This document shows positions 38,211-47,147 of a stretch of DNA of 58,030 bases, one piece after another. This DNA comes from Burkholderiales bacterium. GTDB lineage: Bacteria > Pseudomonadota > Gammaproteobacteria > Burkholderiales > Burkholderiaceae_C. The stretch spans positions 1 through 58,030 of the forward strand of contig JAGWUS010000018.1 of NCBI GenBank assembly GCA_028868305.1, in the 5' to 3' direction. Position 1 is the first letter of the stretch. Each line of letters begins with the position of its first letter. The position numbers and the translations under genes were made by a program. The notes under the pieces were generated by a model. That model saw only the letters and a program-made list of their open reading frames with translations, made no database searches and had not been told where the DNA came from.

Positions 38211-39143
38211 ATGAGAGACTTGGACCTGAAGTCATTGCGGCTGCTCGTTGCCGTGTGCGACCACGGAAACATCAAAGACGCGGCCACCCAGGAACACATC
38301 GAGCCCTCCGCGATCAGCAAGCGGCTGGCACAGTTGGAGGGTGCCCTCGGTATCCAGGTGCTGATCCGTGGGCGCCAGGGCACCAAGCCGACGCCCGCAG
38401 GACGCGCTTTACTGGAGCACGCCCGCACACTGATGTTTACCGTGGACCGCATCGAAGCAGACATGGCTGCATTCAAGGGAGGCGTCAAGGGCCAGGTGCG
38501 TGTGGCCGCCAGTGCATCGGCCATTGCGGAATCGTTGCTGGATGACCTCTCGGCATTCATGCGTGATCCACAACATAAGGACATCAAGGTCGATATTGAA
38601 GAGCGCTTCTCGCGCGACATCATCACCATGGTGCGTGATGGCGTGGCCCCACTGGGGGTGTGCTGGGACAGTGCCGACTTTGGCGGCCTGGAGTCCCTGC
38701 CCTACCGCAAGGACGAACTGGTGCTGGCGGTGCCCGTGGGTCATCCGCTGGCGGGCCAGGAGTCCGTGTGGTTTGAAGATACGCTGCACTACGATCAGAT
38801 TGGCCTTCCACCCTCGACAGCGGTGTACACCATGCTGCACCGCACCGCCAGCAAAGCGGGCCACACACTGAGCTATCGCATCGTGGTGTCCAACTTTGAT
38901 GCCGCGTTTCGCGTGGTTGCTGCGGGCTTGGGGGTCAGCGTCGTCCCCCGTGAAGTCAGCAGTATTTACACTGCCGCCGGACAGATCCGTACGGTCAGGC
39001 TGCGCAACGAATGGGCGCAGCGGCGCTTCGCCATCTGCTTCAGAAAGCGCATAGACCTCACGCCGGCCGCAGAACGGTTACTGGACTATTTGTGCGCGCA
39101 GGCGTCCATTGAAAGCGTGCCCCCGAATACCGAACCAGTCTGA
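38211..39143 (+). CDS. LysR-family transcriptional regulator
   Basis: A 310-residue LysR protein. The HTH is LRLLVAVCDHGNIKDAATQEHIEPS in part, with AISKRLAQLE. The effector domain contains AAGLGVSVVPREV. I chose the ATG at 38211 because the earlier in-frame ATG at 38166 lies on top of the palindrome. It is divergent from the lyase operon, which it most likely controls. Confidence 0.92.
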   Translation: MRDLDLKSLRLLVAVCDHGNIKDAATQEHIEPSAISKRLAQLEGALGIQVLIRGRQGTKPTPAGRALLEHARTLMFTVDRIEADMAAFKGGVKGQVRVAASASAIAESLLDDLSAFMRDPQHKDIKVDIEERFSRDIITMVRDGVAPLGVCWDSADFGGLESLPYRKDELVLAVPVGHPLAGQESVWFEDTLHYDQIGLPPSTAVYTMLHRTASKAGHTLSYRIVVSNFDAAFRVVAAGLGVSVVPREVSSIYTAAGQIRTVRLRNEWAQRRFAICFRKRIDLTPAAERLLDYLCAQASIESVPPNTEPV

Positions 39144-39156
39144 ACGGCTGCATCCG

Positions 39157-39771
39157 CTAACGATGGACAAGCTGCAAGTGCCCGGAGTCACGCATCAGAG
39201 TCCTGTCCCTCTCCATCATCGACACGCAGCGGTACAGGGCCTCGTGGGTCACACCCAATTCAGAGGCCAGTGATTTCAGTCCTGAACCCAAGGGGTACTT
39301 CCCGCTTTTACCTTCCGTTTCAAGCAGATGCATCAGGCGGTCCTGAACCCTGCAGAGTGACAGGCGTTCGCATTGCAATCGGAGCCGCTTGACTTCGCGG
39401 TTCAGCATCGTTATCCAGCGGCTCGCAAAAACGGGGTCTGCGTCCATGGCGGTGCGGACTTGGGCAATGGGTATCTGTGTGATTTCGGATGTGGCGATTA
39501 CCTTGCCATCGCAGTGGTAGCGCGCGGACTGAAGGCTTGCCTCACCGACAAAACCATGGCGGCTACGCTGGAGTACCGCAGATCCGCCGTGCGCACCAAT
39601 ACGCTCTAGGATAACTTCGCCACTTCTGATGAAGAACATGTTGACTGGCTTGCTTCCGGTTGCAAACAGCCGTTCACCCCTCTGATGGATGCCCGTCGTA
39701 CAAAAGGCGTGCAGTTCACCGGGAAGCAACTCTGCAAGTTCCGGATGAAGTTGCGTAAAGCTGGGTGCCAT
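39157..39771 (-). CDS. Crp/Fnr family transcriptional regulator
   Basis: A 204-residue regulator. An N-terminal cNMP-binding-like beta roll (FFIRSGEVILERIG, GFVGEASLQS) precedes a C-terminal HTH (LASELGVTHEALYRCVSMMERD, in part). The Fnr-type N-terminal cysteine cluster is absent. The start ATG 39771 begins MAPSFTQLHPEL. It is divergent from the DUF4395 gene and may control that cluster. Confidence 0.88.
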   Translation of the reverse strand: MAPSFTQLHPELAELLPGELHAFCTTGIHQRGERLFATGSKPVNMFFIRSGEVILERIGAHGGSAVLQRSRHGFVGEASLQSARYHCDGKVIATSEITQIPIAQVRTAMDADPVFASRWITMLNREVKRLRLQCERLSLCRVQDRLMHLLETEGKSGKYPLGSGLKSLASELGVTHEALYRCVSMMERDRTLMRDSGHLQLVHR

Positions 39772-39839
39772 ATGACAAAGATCATACGACCTCCCGCGCC
39801 GTTTCAGGAATACTTCAGCCAAGACAAATACAACGCTGC

Positions 39840-40601
39840 ATGATGACCACCACCATTTTTCAATTCGGACAAACGCTGCCGGAGTACGATGTATCCGTTC
39901 TAAATGAACGCGCCGTTCGTGCCAGCGCCGGAATCCTGTTTTTCCTGGCCCTGATCTGTTTCATGAATGCCTGGTTGACGGGCAACTTCCAGCCAACGCG
40001 TGTGTTTGTTGTGAGCTTCCTGATTGAGTTCACTATCCGGATTTTCATCAACCCACGTTTCGCCCCGGTCATGATTCTTGGTGAATGGGCGGTTCGCAAG
40101 CAGCAGCCCGAATGGACTGGTGCTCCCCAGAAACGGTTTGCCTGGGCCATTGGCTTTGTCCTTGCTGCCACCATGCTCTATCTGGTGGTGCTCAACAACG
40201 TGATTGGCCCGATCAACCTGATCGTGTGCGCAATGTGCCTGACCCTGCTGTTCTTTGAGACTGCCTTTGGTATCTGCATCGGCTGCAATATTTACAACAT
40301 GTTCAACAAGAAAAAGGCCCAACTCTGCCCCGGTGGTGTTTGCGAAATGCCCTCCAACCAGATGCCGTCAGTCAAGCTGTCGCAAGTGATCCTGGTTACC
40401 GCTTTTGCATTCGCCGTCGCTGGCATCGTTCAGTGGGTCTACAGCACGGCACCCATGCGGGCTGCCGAGTTTGAGAAACCCGTCACGGCCCGGCCAGCTG
40501 TGCCCGTTGACCCCACAGAAGCCGAACGCTGCAAGATTCCCGATTTCGCCAAGGCCATTGGGCATGAGGAGCAGTGGAAGCTGCACAACAACTGCAAATG
40601 A
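39840..40601 (+). CDS. DUF4395 family membrane protein
   Basis: A 253-residue protein with about four transmembrane helices (AGILFFLALICFMNA; FVLAATMLYLVVLNNVIG; CAMCLTLLFFETAFGICIGC; ILVTAFAFAVAGIVQWV, each partial). A cysteine motif (GICIGCNIYNMF then CPGGVC) resembles DUF4395 proteins, often found with sulfur-related genes. A C-terminal domain with further cysteines (ERCKIPDFAKAIG) is probably periplasmic. Two tandem ATG codons at 39840/39843. Confidence 0.82.
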   Translation: MMTTTIFQFGQTLPEYDVSVLNERAVRASAGILFFLALICFMNAWLTGNFQPTRVFVVSFLIEFTIRIFINPRFAPVMILGEWAVRKQQPEWTGAPQKRFAWAIGFVLAATMLYLVVLNNVIGPINLIVCAMCLTLLFFETAFGICIGCNIYNMFNKKKAQLCPGGVCEMPSNQMPSVKLSQVILVTAFAFAVAGIVQWVYSTAPMRAAEFEKPVTARPAVPVDPTEAERCKIPDFAKAIGHEEQWKLHNNCK

Positions 40602-40641
40602 CCCTCGCCTGCATTCATCCTAATCTCGGAGACCCAAAATC

Positions 40642-40879
40642 ATGCATCTGAATCGCCGACGCCTCCTCGCAGTCTCCGCCATTGTGGTGACTACCCTGAG
40701 CACGGGACTGGCATGGGCCGCACCACCGGTCGTGGAAATCATTGCGTTTGCACATCCGCCAGGACGGCAGCGCCGTTGAATTCGTGGGTTTTCCCAATGG
40801 CCCTGGCACACCCGCCGGTGTCAAAGGGGGATGGTCGGCCGAAGACGTTCTGGCGCTTCTGAAGTGGCGTAAATCCTGA
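40642..40879 (+). pseudogene. Small exported protein, internally disrupted
   Basis: The frame from ATG 40642 encodes a signal peptide (LLAVSAIVVTTLSTGLAWA) and PPVVEIIAFAHPP, then hits a stop at 40777. A second frame continues with RQDGSAVEFVGFPNGPGTPA and WSAEDVLALLKWRKS to a stop at 40877. The join near 40755 looks like a deletion with frameshift, leaving too short a mature protein. The original function is not recognised. Confidence 0.6.
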
Positions 40880-40893
40880 ACCCAAGGCTCAAC

Positions 40894-41826
40894 ATGAACA
40901 TACTCCTCAAGCACACAAAGTGGCTGCTCATCTCAATCAGCTTGCTGGCCGGAACAGCTCACGCCGTTGACGTACGGTTTGAACCCGTGGCCGAAGGCGT
41001 CTACGCTTTCGTCGGTGAATTGGGTCAGCGCACGGCAAGCAACGAAGGGCTGAATGCCAATATCGGACTGGTAGTGACACCGGCTGGGGCGGTACTTATT
41101 GACAGCGGGGCGACGTTCAGCAGCGCCCGCCAAATCCACCAGGCCGTGCAGCGTGTCACCTCACAGCCTGTTCGCTGGGTGGTTAACACTGGCGGGCAAG
41201 ACCACCGCTGGCTGGGCAATGGCTATTTCAAGGCCCAAGGTGCAGAAATCATCGCCCACAAGCAGGCGGAGGCTGACATGCGCAGCCGTGGCGGCGATCA
41301 ACTGGAGGGCTTGCGCTCTGCGCTGGGGTCACTGGCCAATGGCACCGTCCCCACGTTTGCCAGCCGATGGATAACCCAATCGGATGAACGGCTTGAACTC
41401 GGCGGCGTGGTGCTGGAATTCAAACACCGTGGCGGTGCCCACACGCCCGGCGACATGCTGGTCTGGCTGCCTCAGCAGCGTGTGGTTTTTACCGGGGATG
41501 TGGTGTATGTAGACCGGCTGCTGGGCGTGCTGCCGTTCAGCCAGAGCAAACCCTGGTTAGCCACCTTTGCCGAGATCGAGCGTCTGGCGCCATTGCGTAT
41601 CGTTCCCGGACATGGCCGTGTAACCGATCTGAGCACCGCACAGGCTGACACGCGTGACTATCTGGTGGCATTGCGAAACCACATGAAGAAGGCAGTTGAT
41701 GACGGGGTAGACATGAGTACCGCTGTCAAGTCTTTTGATGCCAAGCCCTTCATGCGCCTGCTCAATGCAGCGGACCTGATGCCAGGAAATGCCAGCCGTA
41801 CCTACCTCGAACTTGAACGCGAATAG
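40894..41826 (+). CDS. Exported metallo-beta-lactamase-fold protein, altered zinc motif
   Basis: A 310-residue protein with a signal peptide (WLLISISLLAGTAHA). The MBL fold is evident from GLVVTPAGAVLIDSG, FKHRGGAHTPGDMLVWLP, VVFTGDVVYVDRLL and VPGHGRVTD. The usual HxHxDH motif is replaced by NTGGQDHRWLGN, so at least one zinc site is altered. It resembles SoxH-related hydrolases linked to quinoproteins or sulfur oxidation; that link is inferred. Confidence 0.85.
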   Translation: MNILLKHTKWLLISISLLAGTAHAVDVRFEPVAEGVYAFVGELGQRTASNEGLNANIGLVVTPAGAVLIDSGATFSSARQIHQAVQRVTSQPVRWVVNTGGQDHRWLGNGYFKAQGAEIIAHKQAEADMRSRGGDQLEGLRSALGSLANGTVPTFASRWITQSDERLELGGVVLEFKHRGGAHTPGDMLVWLPQQRVVFTGDVVYVDRLLGVLPFSQSKPWLATFAEIERLAPLRIVPGHGRVTDLSTAQADTRDYLVALRNHMKKAVDDGVDMSTAVKSFDAKPFMRLLNAADLMPGNASRTYLELERE

Positions 41827-41853
41827 CGTTCCATCGTAAATTCAAAGGAATCC

Positions 41854-42828
41854 ATGACTACAGCACCGCAACCGACAAATGCATTCCCAACTGTGCCGGC
41901 GCTCATGGCGGACGGGCTGACGCGCAGTTTTGGCGAACGGGTAGCAGTGGATCATGTCAGTTTTGAGGTGGGTCACGGCGAAGTTTTTGGCTTCTTGGGC
42001 CCCAACGGCGCTGGCAAGAGCACCACTGCCCGCATGTTGACCGGGTTCATGCGTCCCACCAGTGGCCGTGCGTTGATTGCCGGCCTGGATGTGTCTACGC
42101 AGGCTTCAGCCGCCCGCCGCCTCATAGGTGTAGTCCCCGAAGAGGCGAACGTTTACGCAGACTTGACTGTCCTGCAGAACGTCTTGTTGATGGCCGAGTT
42201 GCACGGTATCTCGAAGCCACAGCGGCTGGAGCGCGCGTCCGAGTTGTTGCAGGTGTTTGATATGCAGGAGCGCAAACAGCAAAAAGGCCGGGACTTGTCT
42301 AAAGGGCTGCGACAGCGGTTGATGCTGTGCATGGCGCTGGTCAGCGATCCGCAGGTTCTGTTTCTGGATGAGCCAACCTCCGGTCTGGATGTGGCCAGCA
42401 CACACATGATCCGCGAGGTCATACAGCGCATGAATCGGGAGCGGGGGATGACGGTTTTCATCACCACGCACAACATGGAAGAAGCCGACCAACTCTGCCA
42501 CCGGGTCGCCATCATCGACAAGGGCAAGCTGGCGGCCATAGATACCCCATCTGCCTTGCGTGGCCGGGTTTCATCTCTTCGCTCGGTAGAGGTTCGGTTC
42601 ACGCAAAGTGGCGTCAAACCTGAAAGCGTGCTTACCGGGCCTTTGGGCAAAGTTGTCATGGCTACGAATGGTTTTCAGGTCTTCGACCCACACCCTGGCC
42701 GTGTTGCGCAAGAGATTGCTACCCGTGCCAGTGCGCTCAATCTCTCGATTGAAAGTTTGAACACCTTGTCGCCGTCACTGGAAGAAGTCTTTATGTCAAT
42801 CACAGGAGATGCACATGGCCACCATTGA
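41854..42828 (+). CDS. ABC-2 type transporter ATP-binding protein
   Basis: A 324-residue ATPase. Walker A is GPNGAGKSTT (residues 49-58), the signature is LSKGLRQRL (a variant of LSGGQ), and Walker B is VLFLDEPTSGLD. A C-terminal extension of about 90 residues is typical of drug or sodium exporter ATPases. The permease gene overlaps its 3' end. Confidence 0.92.
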   Translation: MTTAPQPTNAFPTVPALMADGLTRSFGERVAVDHVSFEVGHGEVFGFLGPNGAGKSTTARMLTGFMRPTSGRALIAGLDVSTQASAARRLIGVVPEEANVYADLTVLQNVLLMAELHGISKPQRLERASELLQVFDMQERKQQKGRDLSKGLRQRLMLCMALVSDPQVLFLDEPTSGLDVASTHMIREVIQRMNRERGMTVFITTHNMEEADQLCHRVAIIDKGKLAAIDTPSALRGRVSSLRSVEVRFTQSGVKPESVLTGPLGKVVMATNGFQVFDPHPGRVAQEIATRASALNLSIESLNTLSPSLEEVFMSITGDAHGHH

Positions 42829-43597
42829 GTTCACGCATGCAACCCGATGGGCTGAATTCCTGCGGCAAACACACTGCGCGTGGGTGATCGCGAAAAAGAA
42901 CGCCCGCATCTATTACATGAAAGGTCCAGTGGTGACCTTTGGCATCGTCTTTCCGCTTTTTTTCTATCTCTCTTTCGCGGCTGGACACAATGCCCCTGTC
43001 GAAGTCATGGTGCCCGGTATTGCAGCAATGGCGCTGTTCTTCACCGCATCTGCCGTTGGTCCACTGGTAACCCCGTGGGAGCGGCAGGCACGCACTTTCG
43101 AGCGTTTGGTGACCTCACCTGCCTCGCTGGGTGCCATAGTTTTTGGCGATGTCGGTTCAGGGGCTGCTTTTGGGGCTTTGCTCGCATTGTTGCCACTGGT
43201 CACCGCATTGGCACTAACAACGGCGCAGGTAGGCAACCTCGTGCCATTACTGGCTGGCTGGTTGCTCGGTGCAACCGCATTCTCTTCGCTGGGCGTTTTA
43301 ATGGCGGCCCCCGCATCGGACACCCCTTCACAGGTCATGATGTTGTCGAATCTTGTGCGTCTACCGTTGATTTTTGTCAGCGGCGTTTTCGTGCCCCATG
43401 CGCAAATGCCCCAATGGGGGCAGTGGCTTTCTCCAATTTCTCCTCTATCCTATTGCGCTGATCTGATCCGGGTTGGCTTTGGGGGCAACGCGTACTTCTC
43501 CGTGACGGTAGATGTATTAGCACTGGCTGGATTCAGCATCGCATTTATGGTCGGAGCCCACTTTTTTCATCGTCGGGCGCAGTACGGCCCGACATAG
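42815..43597 (+). CDS. ABC-2 type transporter permease
   Basis: A 260-residue permease with about six membrane helices and the ABC-2 segments PGIAAMALFFTAS and RTFERLVTSPASLGAIVFGDV (in part). It has a C-terminal FVSGVFVPHAQMPQWGQWLSPISPL stretch (in part). AGGAG at 42804-42808 sits six bases before the ATG at 42815, so that start is preferred over 42809. It pairs with the overlapping ATPase gene as an exporter. Confidence 0.9.
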   Translation: MATIEFTHATRWAEFLRQTHCAWVIAKKNARIYYMKGPVVTFGIVFPLFFYLSFAAGHNAPVEVMVPGIAAMALFFTASAVGPLVTPWERQARTFERLVTSPASLGAIVFGDVGSGAAFGALLALLPLVTALALTTAQVGNLVPLLAGWLLGATAFSSLGVLMAAPASDTPSQVMMLSNLVRLPLIFVSGVFVPHAQMPQWGQWLSPISPLSYCADLIRVGFGGNAYFSVTVDVLALAGFSIAFMVGAHFFHRRAQYGPT

Positions 43598-43686
43598 ACC
43601 GCACGACCACAGGAAAAACCATGAGTCTTGTTGTTGCAAAAGGTCTGACAACGGCGCACGTTGGGTCAAAGATAGATTGAACTTCT

Positions 43687-44547
43687 ATGAACTCGCCCGT
43701 CCCTGCCCCTGTCAACGTATGCCTCAATTGTGGAGCGAAAACTGCGGGTAATTTTTGTTCGGAGTGTGGACAGGAAACCGCGAGGGAACCGCAAAGCCTT
43801 GCGGATGCCGTCCGTGCACTGGCCACACAGCACCTGACGCGGAAGGGGCTCATTTGGCAAACGCTGGTCAAGCTCTTCTTCACACCGGGCGCGCTTACAG
43901 TCGAGTACACCTTGGGTAGGCGAGTGCGCTACCTTCGACCTTGGAGGCTTTATCTACTGGCAAGTGTCTTCGTATTTGCCTTGGTGCAATTCTTTAGTCT
44001 GAATCTTAGTTTTCGACTTTACGGAGAGCAGGGCGTGCATTTGCTACGTAGCACAAGGGTTTCTTCGACCGATGACAGCCGCAACCGTGGAATGGGCGTG
44101 GCACCTGTTCAACTGATTCTAGACAAGGTGAATACGACTGCTGTACAGCGTTTCAAAGCCCTGTCACCTGAAGATCGCTTTTCGTTCCTGCGGGCGCGGC
44201 GAACACAATATGTCTCGTACTTCGTCTTGTTTTTAGTGCCTGCTTTGGCCTTGACTTTGGGATTTTTTTACCGAAACCGGCGGCGGCGTTACGTCGAACA
44301 TCTGGTATTTGGCCTGCACTGCCAGAGTTATTTGCTTTTCATGCTTCTGGTAGAAGCAAAGTTGCCGACCATCTTGGCCAATGGACTTTCGTATTGGATG
44401 ATCGTTTACTTCACGTTGGCACTCAAGAGGGTCTATGGTGGTTCTTGGACTGAAACCATATGTCGCGGTGCTGCGATTTTGATTTTTTATTTCGGAATAA
44501 TTTCCATTGCCAATCTTGCGCTGGTCCTTACGCTTATTAGCTTCTGA
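43687..44547 (+). CDS. DUF3667 family zinc-ribbon membrane protein
   Basis: A 286-residue protein. An N-terminal zinc ribbon (CLNCGAK and CSECGQE, two CxxC pairs) leads to a membrane domain with about five helices (VSYFVLFLVPALALTLGFF; ILIFYFGIISIANLALVL). This is the DUF3667 arrangement. Function unknown. A short frame of 19 codons at 43621 precedes it but is not supported. Confidence 0.8.
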   Translation: MNSPVPAPVNVCLNCGAKTAGNFCSECGQETAREPQSLADAVRALATQHLTRKGLIWQTLVKLFFTPGALTVEYTLGRRVRYLRPWRLYLLASVFVFALVQFFSLNLSFRLYGEQGVHLLRSTRVSSTDDSRNRGMGVAPVQLILDKVNTTAVQRFKALSPEDRFSFLRARRTQYVSYFVLFLVPALALTLGFFYRNRRRRYVEHLVFGLHCQSYLLFMLLVEAKLPTILANGLSYWMIVYFTLALKRVYGGSWTETICRGAAILIFYFGIISIANLALVLTLISF

Positions 44548-44629
44548 CCAATTACAAGCCAAACAGCTGGAAGCCATATAGCCGCGCGCTCGTACCGACC
44601 GTGGTGGGTGGTGATGGTGCGCTGAAATT

Positions 44630-44684
44630 GCTATCAATAAAATAGCTGCTTGTAAACATTACACGCCGGCTAGCGCCCATTTTG
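44630..44684 (+). repeat. Dispersed palindromic repeat, intergenic copy
   Basis: The core GCTAT-N7-ATAGC occupies 44630-44646. The tail is TGCTTGTAAACATTACACGC and GGCTAGCGCCCATTTT. It fills the gap between the DUF3667 and tupA stops (44548-44791), which holds no gene. Confidence 0.65.
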
Positions 44685-44791
44685 CTTGCGACACCACGTC
44701 TGGCGGTGATGCCCAGGCTGCGTGCGACAACGCCATCCAGGGCTACGTCATGTAGCCCCGCTGCCACTACACCTGGCCCGCGAATGCCGGC

Positions 44792-45631
44792 TCACTTCGC
44801 TGCGTTGGGGAAGAACAGCTGCTCGCCACCAATCTTGTAGCTCGCAATCACGCCCTGCCCTGCGCTGGAGGTGACCCAGTCCACAAACTTCTGGCCTTCC
44901 ACCGCTTTGGTCTGGGGGTGCCTGGCGGGGTTAACCAGCATCACGCCGTACTGGTTAAACATGCGCTTGTCGCCTTCCACCAGCACCACCAGGTCACCAC
45001 GGTTCTTGAAGTTGAGCCAGGTTCCACGGTCGGCCAGCACATAGGCGCCGGTGCTTGAGGCCATGTTGAGTGCTGGGCCCATGCCGCAGCCGCAGGACTT
45101 GTATCCCGTACCCGTCTTGCCATCCAGGCCGGCAATTTTCCAGAAGCGCAGTTCTGCGGCGTGGGTGCCGCTCTTGTCACCGCGGGAGATGAAACTTGCA
45201 TTACCAGCCGCCACTTTTTTGAGGGCGTCCACAATGTCGTTACCTTTGGTCTTGGCGGGGTCGGCCTTGGGGCCAATGAGCACAAAGTCGTTGTACATCA
45301 CTTCAAACCGCTTGACCGCAAAGCCCTCGGCCACCACTTTTTCTTCAGCCACCTGATCGTGCACAAACAGTACATCGGCATCGCCGCGGCGGCCCATGTC
45401 AATGGCCTGGCCGGTGCCCAAGGCCACCACTTTCACATCAATACCTGTGGCCTTCTTGAATTCGGGCAACAGGTACGAAAACAAGCCGGACTGCTCGGTC
45501 GAGGTGGTAGACGCCACCACGATGGACTGGGCCATGGCGCTGAGCGAGGCACCCAGGATTGCTACACAAACAATAGCTGCTCGTGCATGTTCCGCAAGGG
45601 CTAGAGGCATATTTTGTTTAAAGTTTTTCAT
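44792..45631 (-). CDS. tupA: Tungstate ABC transporter, binding protein
   Basis: A 279-residue exported protein. The TupA signature VASTTSTEQSGLFSYLLPEF (residues 38-57), the RGDADVLFVHD block, SRGDKSGTHAAELRFW and GYKSCGCGMGPALNMAS match the tungstate/WtpA-like TupA family, which prefers tungstate over molybdate. The N-terminal signal peptide (residues about 6-24) is largely encoded by a dispersed-repeat copy. It is last in the operon tupB-tupC-tupA; its ATG overlaps the tupC stop. Confidence 0.92.
   Translation of the reverse strand: MKNFKQNMPLALAEHARAAIVCVAILGASLSAMAQSIVVASTTSTEQSGLFSYLLPEFKKATGIDVKVVALGTGQAIDMGRRGDADVLFVHDQVAEEKVVAEGFAVKRFEVMYNDFVLIGPKADPAKTKGNDIVDALKKVAAGNASFISRGDKSGTHAAELRFWKIAGLDGKTGTGYKSCGCGMGPALNMASSTGAYVLADRGTWLNFKNRGDLVVLVEGDKRMFNQYGVMLVNPARHPQTKAVEGQKFVDWVTSSAGQGVIASYKIGGEQLFFPNAAK
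45561..45614 (+). repeat. Dispersed palindromic repeat inside tupA signal peptide
   Basis: The core GCTAC-N7-ATAGC occupies 45561-45577. The tail is TGCTCGTGCATGTTCCGCAA then GGGCTAGAGGCATATTTT. It is antisense to tupA and read in frame as residues about 6-24. Confidence 0.65.
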
Positions 45632-46347
45632 ACAAGTTCTCCTTTGACAAACAGATGGGCTTCGGGGTAATTCGTTTTCAGGAGCGTGCCGGCAAAAAAT
45701 TCCTGCACCGGCAAATCTGCCAGCACACTGCCCTGCTCCAAATACAGCACGCGGGTAGCCAGGCGCTTGACCTGGCCCAGGTTGTGGCTGGCAAAAAGCA
45801 ATGTCATGCCGGTACCGTTGTGGGCGAGGTCTCCAATCAGGGTCTCCACCTCACGCTTGGCATGCGGGTCCAAACTGGCGGTAGGCTCGTCCAGTAGCAA
45901 GACCTGCGGTGCCAGGGCCCAGGCGCGGGCCAATGCCACCCGCTGCTGCTGCCCGCCTGAGAGTTTGTTGGCTGGGCGCAGCGCCAGGTCCGCCAGCCCC
46001 ACCCGCTGCAGTGCCTCCAGCGCCTGCGCCTTGGCGCTGGACCATGGCGTGCCACGCAGCCACAGCCCCAGGGCCACATTGCCTTGTGCGGAGAGCCGCA
46101 TCAGGTAGGGCCGCTGGAATAGCATGGCCTGACGTACGTCGGGGTTACGCATCACGGTGCCAGCAGTGGGCGCCAGCAGGCCATGCACCAGACGCAGCAG
46201 CGTGCTCTTGCCACAACCATTGGCGCCGACCAGGGCAATGCGTTCACCGGCTGCCACGTGAAGGCTGACGTCGCGCAGCGCTTGCACACCACCCGAACGC
46301 GCTCCATAGTGCACCGACGCATTACGCACCGAGAGATGGGGCGTCAT
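45628..46347 (-). CDS. tupC: Tungstate ABC transporter, ATPase
   Basis: A 239-residue ATPase. Walker A is GANGCGKSTLL, the signature is LSGGQQQRVALARA, and Walker B is VLLLDEPTASLD. It overlaps both tupB (4 bases) and tupA, consistent with translational coupling in the order permease, ATPase, binding protein. Confidence 0.92.
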   Translation of the reverse strand: MTPHLSVRNASVHYGARSGGVQALRDVSLHVAAGERIALVGANGCGKSTLLRLVHGLLAPTAGTVMRNPDVRQAMLFQRPYLMRLSAQGNVALGLWLRGTPWSSAKAQALEALQRVGLADLALRPANKLSGGQQQRVALARAWALAPQVLLLDEPTASLDPHAKREVETLIGDLAHNGTGMTLLFASHNLGQVKRLATRVLYLEQGSVLADLPVQEFFAGTLLKTNYPEAHLFVKGELV

Positions 46348-47084
46348 GCGCTCACCTGCATGTGAATCGTGGTGCCACCGTGGCCGCCCTGGCGCTCACG
46401 CCAGCGGCGCAGCAGTCCGGTGGCGGCGTTGAGCAGCAGCACCACACCCAGCAATATCAAGCCCAGCCCCAGTGCCAACGGTAGATCGCCCTTGCTGGTT
46501 TCCAGTGCGATGGCAGTGGTCATGACACGGGTGAAGCCATCGATATTGCCGCCCACCAGCATGACGGCGCCCACTTCCGAGATGGCACGCCCAAAGGATG
46601 CAATCAGCACCGTCAGCAGCGCATAGCGCTCATCCCAGGCCAGCAGCAGGCTACGCACCAGTGGCCGCGCGCCCAGCGAGGCCAGTTGTTCTCCATGCAG
46701 ATTCTCGGCATCTTCCACCACCTGGCGTGTCAGCGCGGTCACCACTGGCAGCACCAGCAGCGTCTGGGCGATCACCATGGCCTTGAAGCTGAACAGCCAG
46801 CCCAGAAATCCCAGAGGCCCCGAGCGCGACAGCAGCAGGTACACCAGCAGCCCCACCACTACCGAGGGAATCGCCAGAAACGTATTGAGCACGGTGAGCA
46901 CCACCCCCCGCCCGGCAAACCGGGTCACGCCCAGCCATGCGCCCAGCACCAGCCCCACCACGCAGGCGATCAGGCAGGCCGAGGCGCTGACGGCAAGGGA
47001 CCGCCAGACAATGGACAGTAAAACGGGGTCAAGTGAAAAAACGAGGTCAAGCGCAGTACCTGCACTATCGGTGAGAGTGGTCAT
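46344..47084 (-). CDS. tupB: Tungstate ABC transporter, permease
   Basis: A 246-residue permease with about five to six helices and the TupB/WtpB features NTFLAIPSVVVGLLVYLLLS and the EAA-like loop (EQLASLGARPLVRSLLLAW). FGRAISEVGAVMLVGGNIDG follows. The start is ATG 47084; the frame runs upstream over the divergent regulator gene and was not used. It is the first gene of tupBCA. Confidence 0.9.
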   Translation of the reverse strand: MTTLTDSAGTALDLVFSLDPVLLSIVWRSLAVSASACLIACVVGLVLGAWLGVTRFAGRGVVLTVLNTFLAIPSVVVGLLVYLLLSRSGPLGFLGWLFSFKAMVIAQTLLVLPVVTALTRQVVEDAENLHGEQLASLGARPLVRSLLLAWDERYALLTVLIASFGRAISEVGAVMLVGGNIDGFTRVMTTAIALETSKGDLPLALGLGLILLGVVLLLNAATGLLRRWRERQGGHGGTTIHMQVSA

Positions 47085-47147
47085 GCAGTGAATCAATAAC
47101 TTCGGGTATCGTAGCCACCGATTCAATACCCTGCGATATGAAACTCC
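47085..47147. promoter_or_regulatory. Divergent tup promoter with nested dyads
   Basis: The 63-base gap between tupB and the regulator contains GGGTAT/ATACCC (47104-47109 and 47126-47131) and an offset TATCG/CGATA pair (47107-47111 and 47134-47138). These are candidate operators for the adjacent one-component regulator. Confidence 0.45.

Noticed and set aside
43621..43680. A 19-codon frame with a GGAAAA site before the DUF3667 gene
   Set aside because: Too short and featureless to support as a gene.
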